Below, piece after piece: positions 63,937-64,000 of a stretch of 64,000 nt of DNA. Position 1 is the stretch's first letter. Every line of letters starts with the position of its first letter. The notes below the pieces were generated by a model. It worked only from the letters and a program-made list of their open reading frames with translations, had not been told where the DNA came from and did not search any database. The stretch lies in contig JAULBX010023852.1 of assembly GCA_032358255.1 (NCBI GenBank), forward strand, positions 1 to 64,000, written 5' to 3'. A program made the position numbers and the translations under genes. This DNA comes from Heterotrichella gracilis. Taxonomy: Eukaryota > Sar > Xanthophyceae > Tribonematales > Xanthonemataceae.

Positions 63937-64000
63937 GTGGGTACAAGGCTGGGGGGTGGGGGGACTGTAAACTTGGGATGGTGCAGGCAGGGCCTTGGGA
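63937..64000 (+). other. Start of the next intron of the proton pump interactor-like gene
   Basis: GTGGGT donor followed by G-rich sequence to the window end. Confidence 0.6.

Noticed and set aside
1-64000. CRISPR arrays, rRNA genes or a bacterial operon
   Set aside because: No evenly spaced direct repeats with unique spacers, no rRNA-like sequence, and all genes are intron-bearing and independently oriented.

Overview
The window is eukaryotic nuclear DNA, most likely from a green alga (chlorophyte, possibly trebouxiophyte). The evidence is GC-rich coding exons, many short phase-consistent GT-AG introns, plant-type proteins (PEX4 E2, proton-pump-interactor-like, tandem universal stress protein), scattered TTTAGGG/CCCTAAA telomere-type motifs and TGTAA motifs behind some stop codons. 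No operon, rRNA, tRNA or CRISPR structure was recognised. Exon structures below were assembled by hand from GT-AG sites, reading phase and family resemblance.

Layout, left to right. 322-1785 (+) is an F-box/LRR-type gene whose in-frame ATG is followed by a TAG. 3667-6565 (-) is a two-domain universal stress protein with an organelle-type leader. 7649-19178 (+) is a 25-exon condensin II HEAT subunit (NCAPD3). 20497-24960 (+) is an unusual BTB/BACK-membrane-coiled coil-MYND protein. 25764-27973 (-) PIG-L and 28855-32716 (+) ALG8 are head to head, and both build ER lipid-linked glycans. 33791-35103 (-) is PEX4. 36287-37086 (-) is an unrecognised gene with a Sel1-like end. 38102-40957 (-) holds two more F-box/LRR paralogues, followed by a LINE remnant near 42.7 kb. 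43004-47468 (-) is an SLC35F6-like transporter. 48123-50106 (+) is a type II thioesterase-like hydrolase. 51158-55302 (+) is a CobW/ZNG1 GTPase with a large His-rich loop. 56724-57872 (-) is a selenoprotein H-like redox protein in Cys form. 58621-59106 (+) is an intronless RRM protein resembling the RRM half of cyclophilin 33 (PPIE). 60926 to the window end (+) is a proton pump interactor-like coiled-coil protein.

The most unusual property is structural. Again and again a short stretch spanning an exon edge and its splice site is present two or three times in tandem inside the adjoining intron, and the spacer very often contains degenerate TTTAGGG/CCCTAAA units. This is seen in NCAPD3, ALG8, SLC35F6, ZNG1, the SelH-like gene, the F-box gene and the proton-pump-interactor gene. 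The extra copies are at graded stages of decay, several having GC where the parent has a GT donor. It looks like an ongoing process that lengthens introns and copies exon ends, tied to telomere-like sequence.

Functionally the genes are housekeeping: chromosome condensation, GPI and N-glycan synthesis, peroxisome import, metal delivery, nucleotide-binding stress response, membrane transport and RNA binding. Apart from the PIGL/ALG8 pair there is no sign that neighbours work together.
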